DNA from: a virus
Direction: 5' to 3' (one strand)
Virus record (IMG/VR): IMGVR_UViG_3300037264_000605
Location: 1 to 30,725 of that record
DNA length: 30,725 bases
Shown here: positions 22,601 to 29,425 of the stretch, piece after piece
Layout: every line of letters starts with the position of its first letter
Position numbering within the stretch: the first letter of the stretch is position 1
Notes under the pieces: model-generated
Told to the model about the DNA's origin: nothing
Database searches by the model: none
Seen by the model: the letters and a program-made list of their open reading frames with translations, nothing else
Translations under genes and position numbers: made by a program

Positions 22601-25596
22601 ATGGCGGCACCGCCCTGAGTTCTGGAACGAGCGGCGGTATTCTCGGGTACACCGCGACCGGGACGCTCGCATCCAGCGCCGCGCTCGGAGCCGGGAACAT
22701 CGTAGTCGGAGGAGGCGCGGGCGCGGTCCCGACTTCGGTCACGGCTGGCGCGACGACGACGATCCTGGTCGGCGGTGGGGCCTCCACGGCCCCGGTATGG
22801 ACGACGGCGACAGGTACGGGCGCTCCCGCGCGCGGAACATCGCCGACGATAACGACCCCGGTTCTCGACTTCACGCAGAGCGCCGCTCCGGCTCCGACCG
22901 TTGAGGGCCGTGTCGAATGGGAAACGGATGACGATCATTTGATAATCGGTGACGGCGCCGCTCAAGTCGAGTTCGTCCCGGCCGAAGATGTGAGCAGTGA
23001 CGCCACGATGGATGACGCCGGCGCCCTGACGATCGCGGCTAACGCGGTCGCCTTGACGACGGATACGACGGGAAACTACGTCTCCAGCGCGACGGCGAGC
23101 CAGGGATTGCTACTGACCGGAGCCGAAGGTGCATCGCTCGGCCTCGCGACGTGTACCGATGGTCAGATCCTCAAGAATAGCGGTGGGACATCTTGGGCCT
23201 GCGCCGCTGATTCCACCGGCGGCGCGGGAGCATGGACCGACGCCGACCCGATCGCCACGGCGACATCAACGCGTGATGTTCAGATTGGCCCGACGTTCAA
23301 CAATACCGCCAAGCTGTCGGTCGATGGAGATGCCGATCAGATTCAACTATCGGTCCAGGGGAACTCGACTCAGACGACGAGCCTCATGGTGTTGGAGAAC
23401 AGCGCCGGTACGGACCAACTCAAGGTGTCGAATACCGGGAACGTGACTTACGGATCGGGAGCGGATGCCGACCTCACGCTGCTGACGGTCGATCAGGGGA
23501 CAGGGACAGACCCAACGGTTCTCTGGCAGGATTCCCTGGGCCGGTTCAAATTCACAACTTCGAACGTCGCGTTTGATGATCCTGCGACTACGGCGACTCG
23601 AGGCTTAGAGTGGTCTGTTACCAGTCCGGTCTCGACGAAGCTCTACGCCGGTGTGTGCAGCGCCGACTTCAACAGTAACCGCGACAACATCTTCGCATGG
23701 TCCTATAACCGGGATTGTAACGGCACCAGGATTGATACGGCCGAACACTCGACACAGGTCCAACTGGAAACGAGCTTCGATTCCAGCGCCACCGCGGGGC
23801 GGCAGGACTACGTCGAGTGGAATTGGGATTTCACGACGGCGGCCGGGGCGCAGTGGAGGCCGTTCGGGGGTGGGCTCTACATCCCGGCGAACTCCAACGC
23901 TGGGCATGCGACGTTCGATTTCAAGCCTGACAACAGGAACAGCGGAGCCGACTTCTCGCTTCAGCTCGACTGGCCTCGGGTGAACTTCAACCGCATCTCA
24001 TCTCTTGACGATCCGCTCAATGCTGGCATGTCGACGTTTGCACACTCGAACGAGTTCCCGACGGGAGCCGGGACCGAAGGGCACCAGACGATACTCTCGA
24101 TCGATCACACCGACACGCGTTCGTTCAACTTCACCTCGATCATAGGGTCCGTCGACTTCAGCGCGACCGGGACGACATCGGCGATCTTCCTGGAAACCGC
24201 TGGATGGTTTAAGGCCAAGTTTACCGGGACTACGGTCGGAAGGACCATAGACTCGATCATCGGCGTCAAGTCTGACGTCAGCCTACTCGCCACCTCGGCC
24301 ACGACTGGTAACTCGACGAATCACGGGTATCTCTTCAAGGGGCATTTCGATCTGTCCGGGACGAACACCCAATGGGCGGATGGCGCGGGGCTCTACATCG
24401 ATACGCCGACAGCGCCGGGAGCGAGCACGTCTTACCCCAACGCCTCGGGCATCCACATCGCGGATCAGACGTTCAACAATGCCGCGTTCGGCGGACCGTC
24501 CTACGCCGTGGTCATCGACTCGCAGACGGTCAGCGACGGCGGCGAGGGGAACCTCGTCATGCTCGGGACCGGGTACAACCACGGGCACGTGGTTCTCGGG
24601 ACGACCCACCTTTGGGAACAGACTGCGGGCACGCTGCGCTTCAAATCCGGCGCTCCAACATCGGATGGCGACGGCACGGCGATCGGCGGAGGTGGTGGCG
24701 GCGATTCGATCACAGTCGACACCGTGGCCGTGGTCGACCCCGATTTCGCATCGACAGCAGATATCGACTTCATCAACACCTCGAATGTCATCACGGCGAA
24801 CGTCAACGCGAATGCGGTGGAGCTAACGACTGACACGACCGGGAACTACGTCCTCGATGTCGCCGACGGCACGGGCATCGATGGTACGGCGGCCGCGGAG
24901 GGTGCGACCTACACGCCGACGCTCGATCTCACGGAGATCAACTCGACAACGTTCGGCTCCGGTACCTTTACGGCGCTGACGTTCGATGCTGGGGCGACCG
25001 ATCCGACGTTCACGATGGCATCGAACAGCGTAACCGTAACGAACGCCGCGACCTTCAACTTCGTGAATGACTCCATCTCGACAGCCGACCTCGGGACGGA
25101 ACTCAGGTCGATGTATTGGGGTGCCGGATCGATGGCGCTCGACGCCGGATTCTGCATCGTCGCGACCGAGCAGGTTCTCAACGCAGGCCCGAAGGAATGG
25201 GCATTCTCATGCGCCGACAACGCGGCCAGTATCTTCTACGGGTCGACCGTCATGCCGGATTCCTGGAACGCCGGGACGGTGACGTTCGAATTGAGCGTGT
25301 TCCACGGGACGACGGAGGCGATCACCTTCGCCGGAGACTTCTCCGCGCAGTGCCGAGGGGCCGGCGAAGTCCCGAGCAGTACCTGGGGGACCGCCGTGCA
25401 GGGCGACGTCGCGATCACGACCGCGAATCAGATCGTCAACACGACGACGGGAGCCGTCACGGCGACGGGCACATGCACCGCCGGCGATTTCCTGTTCTGG
25501 CGCTTCGTCATCGACTCCGGGACGTTCTCCACGAACGCGGCCAACTCGAAGGTGCTCGGCGTCAAGATGGAATACACCGCGAACATAGGGGACTGA
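19624..25596 (+). CDS. Giant distal tail fibre protein with N-terminal signal peptide
   Basis: This encodes 1990 residues from ATG 19624, with GGTGA upstream. An earlier ATG (19567) lies inside the previous gene and has no ribosome binding site. Residues 1-19 form a Sec-type signal peptide (MKRLLIALALLIGASVDAA). A beta-sandwich-like domain (about 20-130) follows, then a Gly-rich linker with GTPGGVNQDVQVN (about 180-195) typical of tail fibres. Repeats with NTAIG/GNNNVFIG motifs lie at about 305-405. Duplicated segments follow: a 35-residue tandem pair and a 65-residue dispersed pair, and recurring LTTDTTGNY motifs. The end (WNAGTVTFELSVFHGTTEAI...GVKMEYT) is a beta-rich domain commonly seen at the end of metagenomic tail fibres. 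It probably forms a trimeric receptor-binding fibre. A signal peptide on a tail protein is unexpected. Confidence 0.88.
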   Translation: MKRLLIALALLIGASVDAAVETTTITGKVLIPNGSGNPYTAGTVTVTLSTAGTAVDGGSTVIVSGRTTATIAADGTVSFAVVPNDVISPEGTYYIVKFSPTAPTSASWTENWIVVTTPDPITIGAVTRVNTPPGIAAPVSTIQDEGADLAKRTKLNFVGAGVTCLDSAGQSRTDCTITSGGGGGTPGGVNQDVQVNVSSSFGPAPGFTANTTTGQVATRSLAIPNSFTTSGAGLYFTGPAGAVPWMTNVSSAHASYAGTGDASAVEALNIFLGINAGPATMPSATQVHEGKENIGIGPHALDALTLGNANTAIGRQSMTGLTTGQYNVGIGGGTLQAATTAFSNTALGQSAGVDTTSGNNNVFIGDTTGSPIQTGDKNTMVGSASYSNAADSQNRITLGYGVLADTDKKATIGNTDTEAGGAGLGTTLVELRGAVAVRDQADGFKATVSPAPLTADRAHSLPNAAGTYAITQSATGVPDTLVCTNCVDAVDVAADVATQAEIDAKLNDTGDTGTGTYDFSGSVFELPNGTAPTGTDCDAAGEAGRVFIDTDATSGQRVYVCEGVSGWILQGGAGGGSLATLSDVTLTTPATGATLIKSAGNWVDGQLDLADTDAVTGLLAAANVGTGLTDAQVSDTLTSSLFVGSGSTTTAIDLATAEVAGSLADASVSDTLTCSLFVGSGSTTTAVDLATAEVGGDLPFTSVAQIATDRLLGRDTAATGDIEQLTVGGGIEFTGTGIQTSAFTGDVTKTAGGTATTIAADSVALTTDTTGSYAAGDAEAGAALTGDTATAFFTLGALEVARGGTGAAPGADDQAIVSDSTSAATWRAIPNCVANNMLTYTAATNTFGCDADDGAGGGAPIGVDYLVGTADATLTSEIVVGTTPGGELGNTWASPTIDDSITVAGWTLTTATITDPILDILDSAAPAPTVEGRVEWESDDDHLIVGDGTAQVEFVPAEDVSGDATMTDAGVLTIAASAVTLTTDVTGILPVANGGTALSSGTSGGILGYTATGTLASSAALGAGNIVVGGGAGAVPTSVTAGATTTILVGGGASTAPVWTTATGTGAPARGTSPTITTPVLDFTQSAAPAPTVEGRVEWETDDDHLIIGDGAAQVEFVPAEDVSSDATMDDAGALTIAANAVALTTDTTGNYVSSATASQGLLLTGAEGASLGLATCTDGQILKNSGGTSWACAADSTGGAGAWTDADPIATATSTRDVQIGPTFNNTAKLSVDGDADQIQLSVQGNSTQTTSLMVLENSAGTDQLKVSNTGNVTYGSGADADLTLLTVDQGTGTDPTVLWQDSLGRFKFTTSNVAFDDPATTATRGLEWSVTSPVSTKLYAGVCSADFNSNRDNIFAWSYNRDCNGTRIDTAEHSTQVQLETSFDSSATAGRQDYVEWNWDFTTAAGAQWRPFGGGLYIPANSNAGHATFDFKPDNRNSGADFSLQLDWPRVNFNRISSLDDPLNAGMSTFAHSNEFPTGAGTEGHQTILSIDHTDTRSFNFTSIIGSVDFSATGTTSAIFLETAGWFKAKFTGTTVGRTIDSIIGVKSDVSLLATSATTGNSTNHGYLFKGHFDLSGTNTQWADGAGLYIDTPTAPGASTSYPNASGIHIADQTFNNAAFGGPSYAVVIDSQTVSDGGEGNLVMLGTGYNHGHVVLGTTHLWEQTAGTLRFKSGAPTSDGDGTAIGGGGGGDSITVDTVAVVDPDFASTADIDFINTSNVITANVNANAVELTTDTTGNYVLDVADGTGIDGTAAAEGATYTPTLDLTEINSTTFGSGTFTALTFDAGATDPTFTMASNSVTVTNAATFNFVNDSISTADLGTELRSMYWGAGSMALDAGFCIVATEQVLNAGPKEWAFSCADNAASIFYGSTVMPDSWNAGTVTFELSVFHGTTEAITFAGDFSAQCRGAGEVPSSTWGTAVQGDVAITTANQIVNTTTGAVTATGTCTAGDFLFWRFVIDSGTFSTNAANSKVLGVKMEYTANIGD
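21520..21729 (+). repeat. 105-bp tandem duplication within the tail fibre gene
   Basis: Two adjacent 35-codon units (21520-21624 and 21625-21729) encode VSDTLT[SC]SLFVGSGS, then TTTA[IV]DLATAEV. The protein units are nearly identical over the first 27 residues, while many codons differ at the third position. The duplication is therefore old enough to have accumulated silent changes, or the residues are under selection. Confidence 0.8.
22390..22584 (+). repeat. 65-codon dispersed repeat in the tail fibre gene, copy 1
   Basis: This segment encodes SAAPAPTVEGRVEWE through LTTDVTG. A second copy of the same length lies at 22879-23073. By direct count 56 of 65 residues are identical, while many third codon positions differ. 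It includes the DDDHLI[VI]GDG motif typical of repeated beta units in fibres. Confidence 0.8.
22879..23073 (+). repeat. 65-codon dispersed repeat in the tail fibre gene, copy 2
   Basis: This is the second copy of the 65-residue unit (SAAPAPTVEGRVEWE through LTTDTTG), matching copy 1 at 22390-22584 in length and at 56 of 65 residues. It is followed by a fresh GNY motif (LTTDTTGNY) that recurs several times in the fibre. Confidence 0.8.
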
Positions 25597-25599
25597 CCC

Positions 25600-26838
25600 A
25601 TGCGAAAGGTTTTCGCTCTGGCGTTGATCACGCTCGCGGCCTTCGCCGCGCTCGCGCAGCCCTACGTCACTCCATTCCGGCCGCGCAAGCCGCCCGGGAT
25701 CCTCTATCGTGGGGCCGGGACTGTGGCCAGCGCGACGGGGACGGTGGGTCCAGGACTGCCCGGAGGCACCTCCGTCGGCGACCTGCTCATCATGCTTTGT
25801 AGTACCTCCGGTCAGGCGATAACGGCATCCGGATGGACCGAGGTCGCGTCATCGCCACAAGATCTTGGGATCGCCTGCCCGGCCGCAGGATGCACCAGGC
25901 TGACGGCGTTCTACAGGATCGCGCAGACGACGAACGCAACGACGACGAGCGACTCCGGAGATCACCAGATCTGCCGGATCAACGGATGGATCGCAGAGAC
26001 GTTCAACGGAACGACGCCCTTCGCCGGCAGCAGCGGCGGGACTCAGACTGGTACCACGTCGCTCTCTGTGCCGGCCGGGACGGCGGGCGTGGCCAATTCG
26101 ATGGTCCTGATCATGGCGACCGAGGACTTCGATCACGCGGGATCCGGGACGGTCGAGTTCAGCGGATGGGCCAACGCCGACCTGACGAGCATAACGGAGC
26201 GCACGGACAATTCAACGTCTCTGGGCGACGGCGGCGGGATCGGGAGCGCAACCGGACTGAAGGCGACGGCCGGGGCCTACGCTGCGACGACGCTCACGAC
26301 GGCGAACGGAACTGAGCACGGCGAGATCACGCTCGTGATCGCGCCCTACGTGAGTTCCTATGCCGGGCCATGCTCAACACAAGACCTCACGAACGAGAAC
26401 AACGAGACGAACGTCACGGACTACACGATGATAAGCGCCGGGCAATCGTTCCTGCCGAAGGTGTCCGGAATGATGTACGGGATCGCGTTCGAGGTCCACA
26501 CGATCTCGATCAATCAAACGATCAACTGGTGCATGTCCGATGATACCGGGACCCTGGGCTGTGGGAATGCGATGGCAGCAGGCTCGGTCGCCCTGACCTC
26601 GGCGAATGACAACAGTTGGGTCACCCTGGTTTTCCCGGTCCCGGTCGCGGTCGACGGCAGCAGGAAATACTATCTATCCATGCGATCAACGGAGACCACG
26701 GGCGCGCTCATATGGGCGACTTTGACAGGGGATCCTGATCCCAACGGATCGCTATTCATCGGCGACACCAGCGGGAACTGGGTCTCGGACGTGACCGGCG
26801 CTGACGCCGATTTCCGAGTCTACATCTGCTCGAATTAG
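25600..26838 (+). CDS. Second distal tail protein with N-terminal signal peptide
   Basis: This encodes 412 residues from ATG 25600, three bases after the fibre stop. It begins with a Sec-type signal peptide (MRKVFALALITLAAFAALA, cleavage likely after Ala19). Residues about 50-255 match a domain that recurs in phage tail proteins: VGDLLIMLCSTSGQAI, SGWTEVASSP, RLTAFYRIAQ, DSGDHQI, SVPAGTAGVANSMVLIMATEDF, then FSGWANADLTSITERTDNST and GLKATAGAYAATTLTTANG. Residues about 256-412 form a separate Cys-containing beta-rich domain (TINWCMSDDTGTLGCG, VAVDGSRKYYLSMRSTE, DFRVYICSN). It probably joins or extends the distal fibre. The lysozyme gene follows 19 bases later. Confidence 0.85.
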   Translation: MRKVFALALITLAAFAALAQPYVTPFRPRKPPGILYRGAGTVASATGTVGPGLPGGTSVGDLLIMLCSTSGQAITASGWTEVASSPQDLGIACPAAGCTRLTAFYRIAQTTNATTTSDSGDHQICRINGWIAETFNGTTPFAGSSGGTQTGTTSLSVPAGTAGVANSMVLIMATEDFDHAGSGTVEFSGWANADLTSITERTDNSTSLGDGGGIGSATGLKATAGAYAATTLTTANGTEHGEITLVIAPYVSSYAGPCSTQDLTNENNETNVTDYTMISAGQSFLPKVSGMMYGIAFEVHTISINQTINWCMSDDTGTLGCGNAMAAGSVALTSANDNSWVTLVFPVPVAVDGSRKYYLSMRSTETTGALIWATLTGDPDPNGSLFIGDTSGNWVSDVTGADADFRVYICSN

Positions 26839-26857
26839 ATGCTCGTGAGGTGTGTCT

Positions 26858-27289
26858 ATGGAACTTGAAAAGCTCATTGCGGCTCTGAAAAAGGACGAGG
26901 GATCGAACATCGTCGGCGGGCGGCACCGACTCTACAAGTGCCCATCGGACAAATGGACCATAGGATACGGACGGAACCTCGAAGCGAACGGGATCTCTGA
27001 ATCGGAGGCGACGGGATTCCTGATCGCCGACGCGATCGAGGCGCACCGAGTCGCCGCGGCGCTCATTCCGAATTGGTTTGAGCTGGACGACGTGAGACAG
27101 AACGTCCTCGCCAACATGGCCTATAATATGGGTGGCAAGGCGCTCTCAGGCTTCAAAAAGCTCCTTGCTGCGGCCAATATAGGGGATCATCCCGAAGCGG
27201 CGGCCCAGATACTAGACTCTAAGTTTGCAACGCAAGTCCCGAACAGGGCGTCGAGGCTGGCGAACGAGATGCTGATCGGCGGCAAGTGA
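26858..27289 (+). CDS. Endolysin, GH24 lysozyme
   Basis: This encodes 143 residues from ATG 26858, with GTGAGG at 26845-26850; GTG 26852 is a weaker alternative. It is a T4-type (GH24) lysozyme that cuts the glycan strands of peptidoglycan at lysis. The core is LKKDEGSNIVGGRHRLYKC followed by WTIGYGRN. Glu14 is the catalytic acid and Thr34 the conserved Thr. The position equivalent to T4 Asp20 is Cys28, with the usual five-residue spacing to the Thr. The E-to-C gap is 13 residues, five longer than in T4. No signal peptide or SAR segment is visible, so it should need a holin; membrane proteins follow directly. Confidence 0.92.
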   Translation: MELEKLIAALKKDEGSNIVGGRHRLYKCPSDKWTIGYGRNLEANGISESEATGFLIADAIEAHRVAAALIPNWFELDDVRQNVLANMAYNMGGKALSGFKKLLAAANIGDHPEAAAQILDSKFATQVPNRASRLANEMLIGGK

Positions 27290-27290
27290 A

Positions 27291-27617
27291 TTGGCCGACG
27301 TCAATGGGTGGGGGAAGATGATCGGGGCCTTCGTCTCCGGTGGGCTCATCGCCGGCGTCGCGCTCATCGTCACGTTCCTGCTCTCGGTTGGCGCCGAACG
27401 CCAACGGGTCCTGATGCACCTGGAGACCACGGAGCCTATGGTGGCGATCGCTCAGTCGCATTTCGGGGATACGAGCCAGCACCTGAGCGAGACTGAGAAT
27501 AGTCTGCTGTCTGTGTTGCCGGTGAAGTTCGTGCAGGTCGAAACCCGGCTTCAGTCGATCGAACAGGACTTGAAAGAGATGAACAAGAAGCTGGACGAAG
27601 CGCTGCGAAGGCGATAG
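27291..27617 (+). CDS. Small membrane protein with C-terminal coiled coil
   Basis: This encodes 108 residues if started at TTG 27291, just after the lysozyme stop; ATG 27318, with a G-rich ribosome binding site, would shorten it by nine residues. A single hydrophobic segment (MIGAFVSGGLIAGVALIVTFLLSV, about 10-33) is followed by about 75 polar residues ending in a coiled-coil stretch (VETRLQSIEQDLKEMNKKLDEALRRR). Topology and position next to the lysozyme fit an inner-membrane spanin subunit or a hemolysin-type lysis accessory protein. No diagnostic motif decides. Confidence 0.65.
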   Translation: MADVNGWGKMIGAFVSGGLIAGVALIVTFLLSVGAERQRVLMHLETTEPMVAIAQSHFGDTSQHLSETENSLLSVLPVKFVQVETRLQSIEQDLKEMNKKLDEALRRR

Positions 27618-27629
27618 AAGGGAGAGATC

Positions 27630-27938
27630 ATGGATGCTTTGAAAGTTCTACCGTGGGCCATGCTGGGATGGGGTTACGTCGGGCTGCTCGTCCACATCCT
27701 GACGACGCTGGCGAATCCGGCCGATGAGACACTCTCGTCGGTAGCGGACGTGTTCCTCCATCGCGGGAAGACGGTGCTGACTGCGGCTCTCGTGATCCCG
27801 TTCCTCGTCCTCGGAGTCCAGGAACTCGGTCAACTGAACGCAGTCGCCGCATTCGCGGCGGGTTACATGAACGTCTCGCTCATCAAGAAGGGTGCCGAGA
27901 CGTGGATGAACAAGAGCAAACTGATGGGAGGAGAATGA
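27630..27938 (+). CDS. Holin candidate
   Basis: This encodes 102 residues from ATG 27630 with GGGAG about five bases upstream. There are two to three hydrophobic segments: LPWAMLGWGYVGLLVHILTTLA (about 6-28), TVLTAALVIPFLVLG (about 48-63) and NAVAAFAAGYMNVSLI (about 70-86). A charged C-terminus follows. Size, membrane segments and position after the lysozyme fit a holin, which opens the inner membrane to release endolysin. Its stop overlaps the start of the next gene (ATGA). Confidence 0.65.
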   Translation: MDALKVLPWAMLGWGYVGLLVHILTTLANPADETLSSVADVFLHRGKTVLTAALVIPFLVLGVQELGQLNAVAAFAAGYMNVSLIKKGAETWMNKSKLMGGE

Positions 27939-28384
27939 TGACGCGCAAGCAAGGGGTTGTCTTGGGCACGGTAGCCATCGTCTTTGCGATCCTGCTGTTC
28001 TTCACGTTCTGCCCGCCCGGGGCGAAGGCGGCGGAAAAGCCCATCCCGTTTCTGGCTCCCACGATCGGATACCAGGACGCGCCGACGATTGGGGTGGGCG
28101 CTGGGGCGCTCTTCCCTTCGAACGGGATGCTCTTCCTGGGGACGTTCACCTATCAGCAGACCACGGGTGGCGGGACCGGCATCGTGCCGTTTAACGCCTG
28201 CGGGGCGTGGTCGGACTACGTGAACTCAACGTATTGCCGCCACTCTTTCCAGGTGCCGTATCCGATCCCAGAAAGCGGTGGACTCGGCTTCATGTTCACC
28301 GTAGCTTTCCCACTCGACGGAAAGAAATGGCGGCGCATCATCGACGACGATCCCGAACCCTTTCACGGAGGTAAGAAACCATGA
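27935..28384 (+). CDS. Secreted hypothetical protein with N-terminal signal
   Basis: This encodes 149 residues from ATG 27935 (or 27938), with GGGAGGAG just upstream; the start overlaps the holin candidate stop. Residues about 8-25 are a hydrophobic signal (GVVLGTVAIVFAILLFFTF), with a plausible cleavage site AKA-AEK after residue 32. The mature part has short strand-like segments, a Cys pair (FNACGAWSDYVNSTYCRH) and ends with a strand GLGFMFTVAFPLDG and an acidic tail. No family was recognised. It could be a periplasmic or envelope protein acting on the host. It overlaps the next secreted gene by four bases (ATGA). Confidence 0.6.
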   Translation: MMTRKQGVVLGTVAIVFAILLFFTFCPPGAKAAEKPIPFLAPTIGYQDAPTIGVGAGALFPSNGMLFLGTFTYQQTTGGGTGIVPFNACGAWSDYVNSTYCRHSFQVPYPIPESGGLGFMFTVAFPLDGKKWRRIIDDDPEPFHGGKKP

Positions 28385-28959
28385 GACGATTCGCGCTTCT
28401 CGCAATGCTCCTCGTAGCATCTCTCGGCTTCGGCCAGGCTCAGGCCGCGGGCTGCACGGCCGCCCTCAGCTTGAGTGATGTCACGACGCTCCCAGGGACC
28501 ACACTCAACATGGTTACGGTGCGGATGACCACGAATCAGCCGACGCTAGGGGTCCAGATGGACATCGTCGACGGCGTGCCTGGCATCTACGCCACGTCCT
28601 GCACGTCTCTCGTGCCGGGACTCACCTGCGGTTTCAATGCGGGCGGGTACAATGGGGTTACGCGCATCCTTCTCTATTCGTTCAACCTCACGCAGATTCC
28701 GGTGGCGACAAGTACGCCAGTCGCTCGAATCGGATTCTCGGTGGCATCAAATGTCGTGCCCTATAGCCGCATTCTTCACATGAACAACTTCATGGTCGCC
28801 GACAGCATCAACGAGGCTTGCCGGTTCCCCGGCGACGGCGTGTTCACCGTCACCAATTCGAGTGCGTTCTCCCGGTCGCCGGCCAAAACGCCAGTCATCG
28901 ACTTCGATACCGCACTACGTGATCTGGGCGTTGTCGTCGACGATGGAGTTCCGTTCTAG
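28381..28959 (+). CDS. Secreted cohesin-like protein
   Basis: This encodes 192 residues from ATG 28381, coupled to the previous gene by ATGA and preceded by GGAGG. Residues 1-22 are a clear signal peptide (MRRFALLAMLLVASLGFGQAQA) followed by AGC, a weak lipoprotein-like site at Cys25. The mature part resembles a cohesin-type beta-sandwich: ALSLSDVTTLPGTTLNMVTVRM (about 28-49), LGVQMDIVDG, TRILLYSF, VARIGFSVAS, and a strand-rich end. Four cysteines (25, 74, 83, 147) may form disulphides. Cohesin domains bind partners such as dockerins; whether this one does is unknown. The C-terminal 30 residues are acidic. Its place after the lysis genes suggests an accessory (moron-type) function such as altering the host envelope. 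Confidence 0.6.
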   Translation: MRRFALLAMLLVASLGFGQAQAAGCTAALSLSDVTTLPGTTLNMVTVRMTTNQPTLGVQMDIVDGVPGIYATSCTSLVPGLTCGFNAGGYNGVTRILLYSFNLTQIPVATSTPVARIGFSVASNVVPYSRILHMNNFMVADSINEACRFPGDGVFTVTNSSAFSRSPAKTPVIDFDTALRDLGVVVDDGVPF

Positions 28960-29072
28960 TAAGTATCTGTGTTTTCACACGAGTTATCTAAGATTACAGC
29001 AAGCCTCTTGACGTTGCCTGGCTTTGCGCCAAACATCATCGAGAGGCCCACGCCTGAACGACAGGAGTCCAA
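28960..29072 (+). promoter_or_regulatory. Low-GC intergenic gap with weak promoter-like sequence
   Basis: This 113-base gap is more AT-rich at its start than the surroundings. It has a small stem TGTG/CACA (28968-28971/28976-28979) around TTTT. TTGACG at 29008-29013 matches a -35 element and, 17 bases on, AAACAT (29031-29036) is a poor -10. ACAGGAG (29061-29067) is the ribosome binding site of the next gene. A promoter that allows separate control of the final genes is possible but weakly supported. Confidence 0.3.
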
Positions 29073-29279
29073 GTGAACAGATCACTGATCGGAGTCATCA
29101 TCTTCACGGTCGTCGAGGTCGTAACGCTCGTGGTCTGGCTCGTTCTGGCCGGGGTCCCTTTCGACGGTGGATACGGGGCCGTTACCGTCCTGACGATTGG
29201 CCTCTTCATCGAGCACTTCGTTTCGGTGAACGTCGGGAACGGGCGCCCTCCGTTCGGGTCTCTACCGCCGAATAAATGA
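29073..29279 (+). CDS. Small two-helix membrane protein
   Basis: This encodes 68 residues from GTG 29073 with ACAGGAG six bases upstream. Two hydrophobic segments are evident: SLIGVIIFTVVEVVTLVVWLVL (about 4-25) and GAVTVLTIGLFIEHFVSV (about 35-52). The tail (GNGRPPFGSLPPNK) is polar. It could be a second holin or antiholin of the lysis region. Its stop overlaps the start of the next small gene (ATGA at 29276-29279). Confidence 0.6.
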   Translation: MNRSLIGVIIFTVVEVVTLVVWLVLAGVPFDGGYGAVTVLTIGLFIEHFVSVNVGNGRPPFGSLPPNK

Positions 29280-29425
29280 ACCCCGCCGACTGCAACCAGT
29301 GGGACGCCATCGCCGAAGCCGCGCTCAAGATTTGGAAGGGCGGCAGGCTTGAACTGGTCGGCGCGGTCCTGGTTGGCATCGTGTTCTGGCGGAAGCCATG
29401 GTTTCGTGATGCGGGGAAGACGTGA
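29276..29425 (+). CDS. 49-residue single-helix membrane peptide
   Basis: ATG 29276 overlaps the stop of the previous gene. The product is MNPADCNQWDAIAEAALKIW followed by a hydrophobic segment, LELVGAVLVGIVFW, and a short basic end. It looks like a one-helix membrane peptide, fitting a group of small lysis or exclusion proteins. The stop TGA overlaps the GTG start of the methyltransferase gene (GTGA at 29422-29425). Its size makes the call uncertain, but both ends are tightly coupled to its neighbours. Confidence 0.55.
   Translation: MNPADCNQWDAIAEAALKIWKGGRLELVGAVLVGIVFWRKPWFRDAGKT

Noticed and set aside
19624-26838. Diversity-generating retroelement acting on the fibre genes
   Set aside because: No reverse transcriptase gene and no template/variable repeat pair was seen; repeats in the fibre have silent differences across all bases rather than adenine-specific changes.
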